A DNA stretch of 64,000 nucleotides, from assembly GCA_021372535.1 (NCBI GenBank), contig JAJFUH010000206.1, forward strand, positions 1 to 64,000. The letters run 5' to 3'. The DNA comes from a bacterium. Lineage in GTDB: Bacteria > Latescibacterota > Latescibacteria > Latescibacterales > Latescibacteraceae. Within the stretch, counting starts at the first letter, position 1. Each line of letters starts with the position of its first letter. The notes below the pieces were generated by a model, which saw nothing but the letters and a program-made list of their open reading frames with translations, searched no databases and was not told the DNA's origin. A program made the position numbers and the translations under genes. This document shows, piece after piece, positions 63,383 through 64,000 of this stretch.

Positions 63383-63424
63383 CATAAGGCATAAGGCACA
63401 AGGCACAAGGCACAAGGCACAAGG
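63383..63424 (+). repeat. Heptanucleotide tandem repeat CAYAAGG x6
   Basis: Six seven-base units (CATAAGG twice, then CACAAGG four times), the inverse of the array at 31059-31100. It starts seven bases after the reductase stop codon. The remaining 63425-63603 is AT-rich with no gene. Confidence 0.9.
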
Positions 63425-63603
63425 GAAAAAAACAAGACTCTGAGAGGGAGAAGAAAAAAAGGAGAAACAGAAACATATGGTCAATAAAAATTGGATAGTT
63501 CAAGTATTTGTTTTTACAAAGAATTATAAAAAATGTATTTTTCTGTCTTTATCTTGTTAATCTTGTAAATCCTGTCTAAAAAATCTTTAAACACATCTTG
63601 TCA

Positions 63604-64000
63604 TTACACGCCGTAATCGAAGCCCATCTTCCCGTTATCGAAGATACACCCCGCCGGAACATAGTAATCGCGGATGTGTTTCCTGTCGAAATTCCTGCAG
63701 AGCTGGGGACGGTCGGCGTAGATCAAACACCGGCTGTTCTCATCGAGCATCGAGCACCGGCTGTAGACGATGAGCTGTTTCTCGCGGCGGACGGTTATGA
63801 TCTTTACGGCGAGATCGCGGCTCACGGTGAAGGTTTTTCTGTCCCGGTCGACTGTAATTCCCTCGTGGATTTCGAAATACCGCCCGGGATGGGGCTCGAG
63901 CTTCGAGCGGTAGATTGACAGCGGAACGCCCGTGGTATACATGAGCTTCCGGTACTTCATCGGTATCCCGATAAACCGGCAGCACTTCCCGCCGCACTCG
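63604..64000 (-). CDS. YkgJ-type cysteine-cluster protein, 5' end outside window
   Basis: The frame runs from a stop at 63604-63606 to the right edge. The first visible residues, ECGGKCCRFIGIP, are the CxxxCC motif of YkgJ/zinc- or iron-chelating cysteine-cluster proteins; further Cys are in RCSMLDENSRCLIYADRPQLCRNF. The start lies beyond 64000, so Met at 63960 is internal. It probably binds Fe-S or Zn; the function is not known. Confidence 0.8.
   Translation of the reverse strand, partial: ECGGKCCRFIGIPMKYRKLMYTTGVPLSIYRSKLEPHPGRYFEIHEGITVDRDRKTFTVSRDLAVKIITVRREKQLIVYSRCSMLDENSRCLIYADRPQLCRNFDRKHIRDYYVPAGCIFDNGKMGFDYGV

Overview
The window carries about 50 protein genes and no rRNA, tRNA, CRISPR array or intact transposase gene that I could recognise. 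Genes are moderately GC-rich and spacers are AT-rich. Four secreted proteins end in a PNPFN-type domain of the FlgD-Ig / type IX sorting-like kind, and many others are secreted beta-propellers, a DUF1080 protein, a GH18 protein and FecR or beta-barrel proteins. This points to a Gram-negative, heterotrophic, probably anaerobic or fermentative member of the FCB assemblage, such as a Latescibacteria-, KSB1- or Zixibacteria-like candidate phylum. The lineage is inference; no marker-gene phylogeny was possible.

Layout. 1-2435: C-terminally truncated secreted propeller. 3.7-5.9 kb: 2-hydroxyacid dehydrogenase and an AT-rich AlbA_2 gene. 6.4-11.0 kb: three secreted alpha/beta hydrolases, two of them tandem duplicates with duplicated promoters. 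11.5-16.1 kb: MFS transporter, TonB-like proline-rich protein and a secreted PNPFN protein. 16.3-21.7 kb: DUF1080 lipoprotein and three GAF/HD-GYP signalling proteins. 21.9-24.0 kb: VanZ-like, purM and an ArsR regulator. 24.7-30.5 kb: methyltransferase/ATP-grasp fusion, MFS-HEAT fusion, DUF3467 and a SagB-type nitroreductase. 31.2-38.5 kb: smc, a sugar-binding lipoprotein, GH18 and MarC. 39.0-44.9 kb: an operon of Ig/FN3-like, FecR and beta-barrel proteins ended by a hairpin terminator. 45.4-49.9 kb: two 14-blade propeller proteins with a candidate 54-residue gene between them. 50.2-56.1 kb: phosphofructokinase diverging from a receiver-HydC-HydB-HydA [FeFe]-hydrogenase operon, with a Rex/CRP-like operator between them. 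56.2-64.0 kb: HicBA, NUDIX, two more propellers, Coq7-like, DUF2007, flavodoxin-like and a right-truncated YkgJ-like protein.

How it fits together. Glycolysis (PFK) and NAD(P)H-linked hydrogen metabolism (HydABC) share a regulatory spacer, which fits redox-controlled fermentation. The surface genes look like an envelope or polymer-handling repertoire. The spacers are filled with at least eight dispersed repeat families: palindromic elements, heptanucleotide arrays and two MITE-like elements with terminal inverted repeats. The most notable novelties are the MITE-like family at 24061 and 36538, the redox operator before the hydrogenase operon, the recently homogenised C-terminal tails of the propeller pair, the overlapping 54-residue ORF, the FN3/FecR/barrel operon and two unusual fusion proteins.
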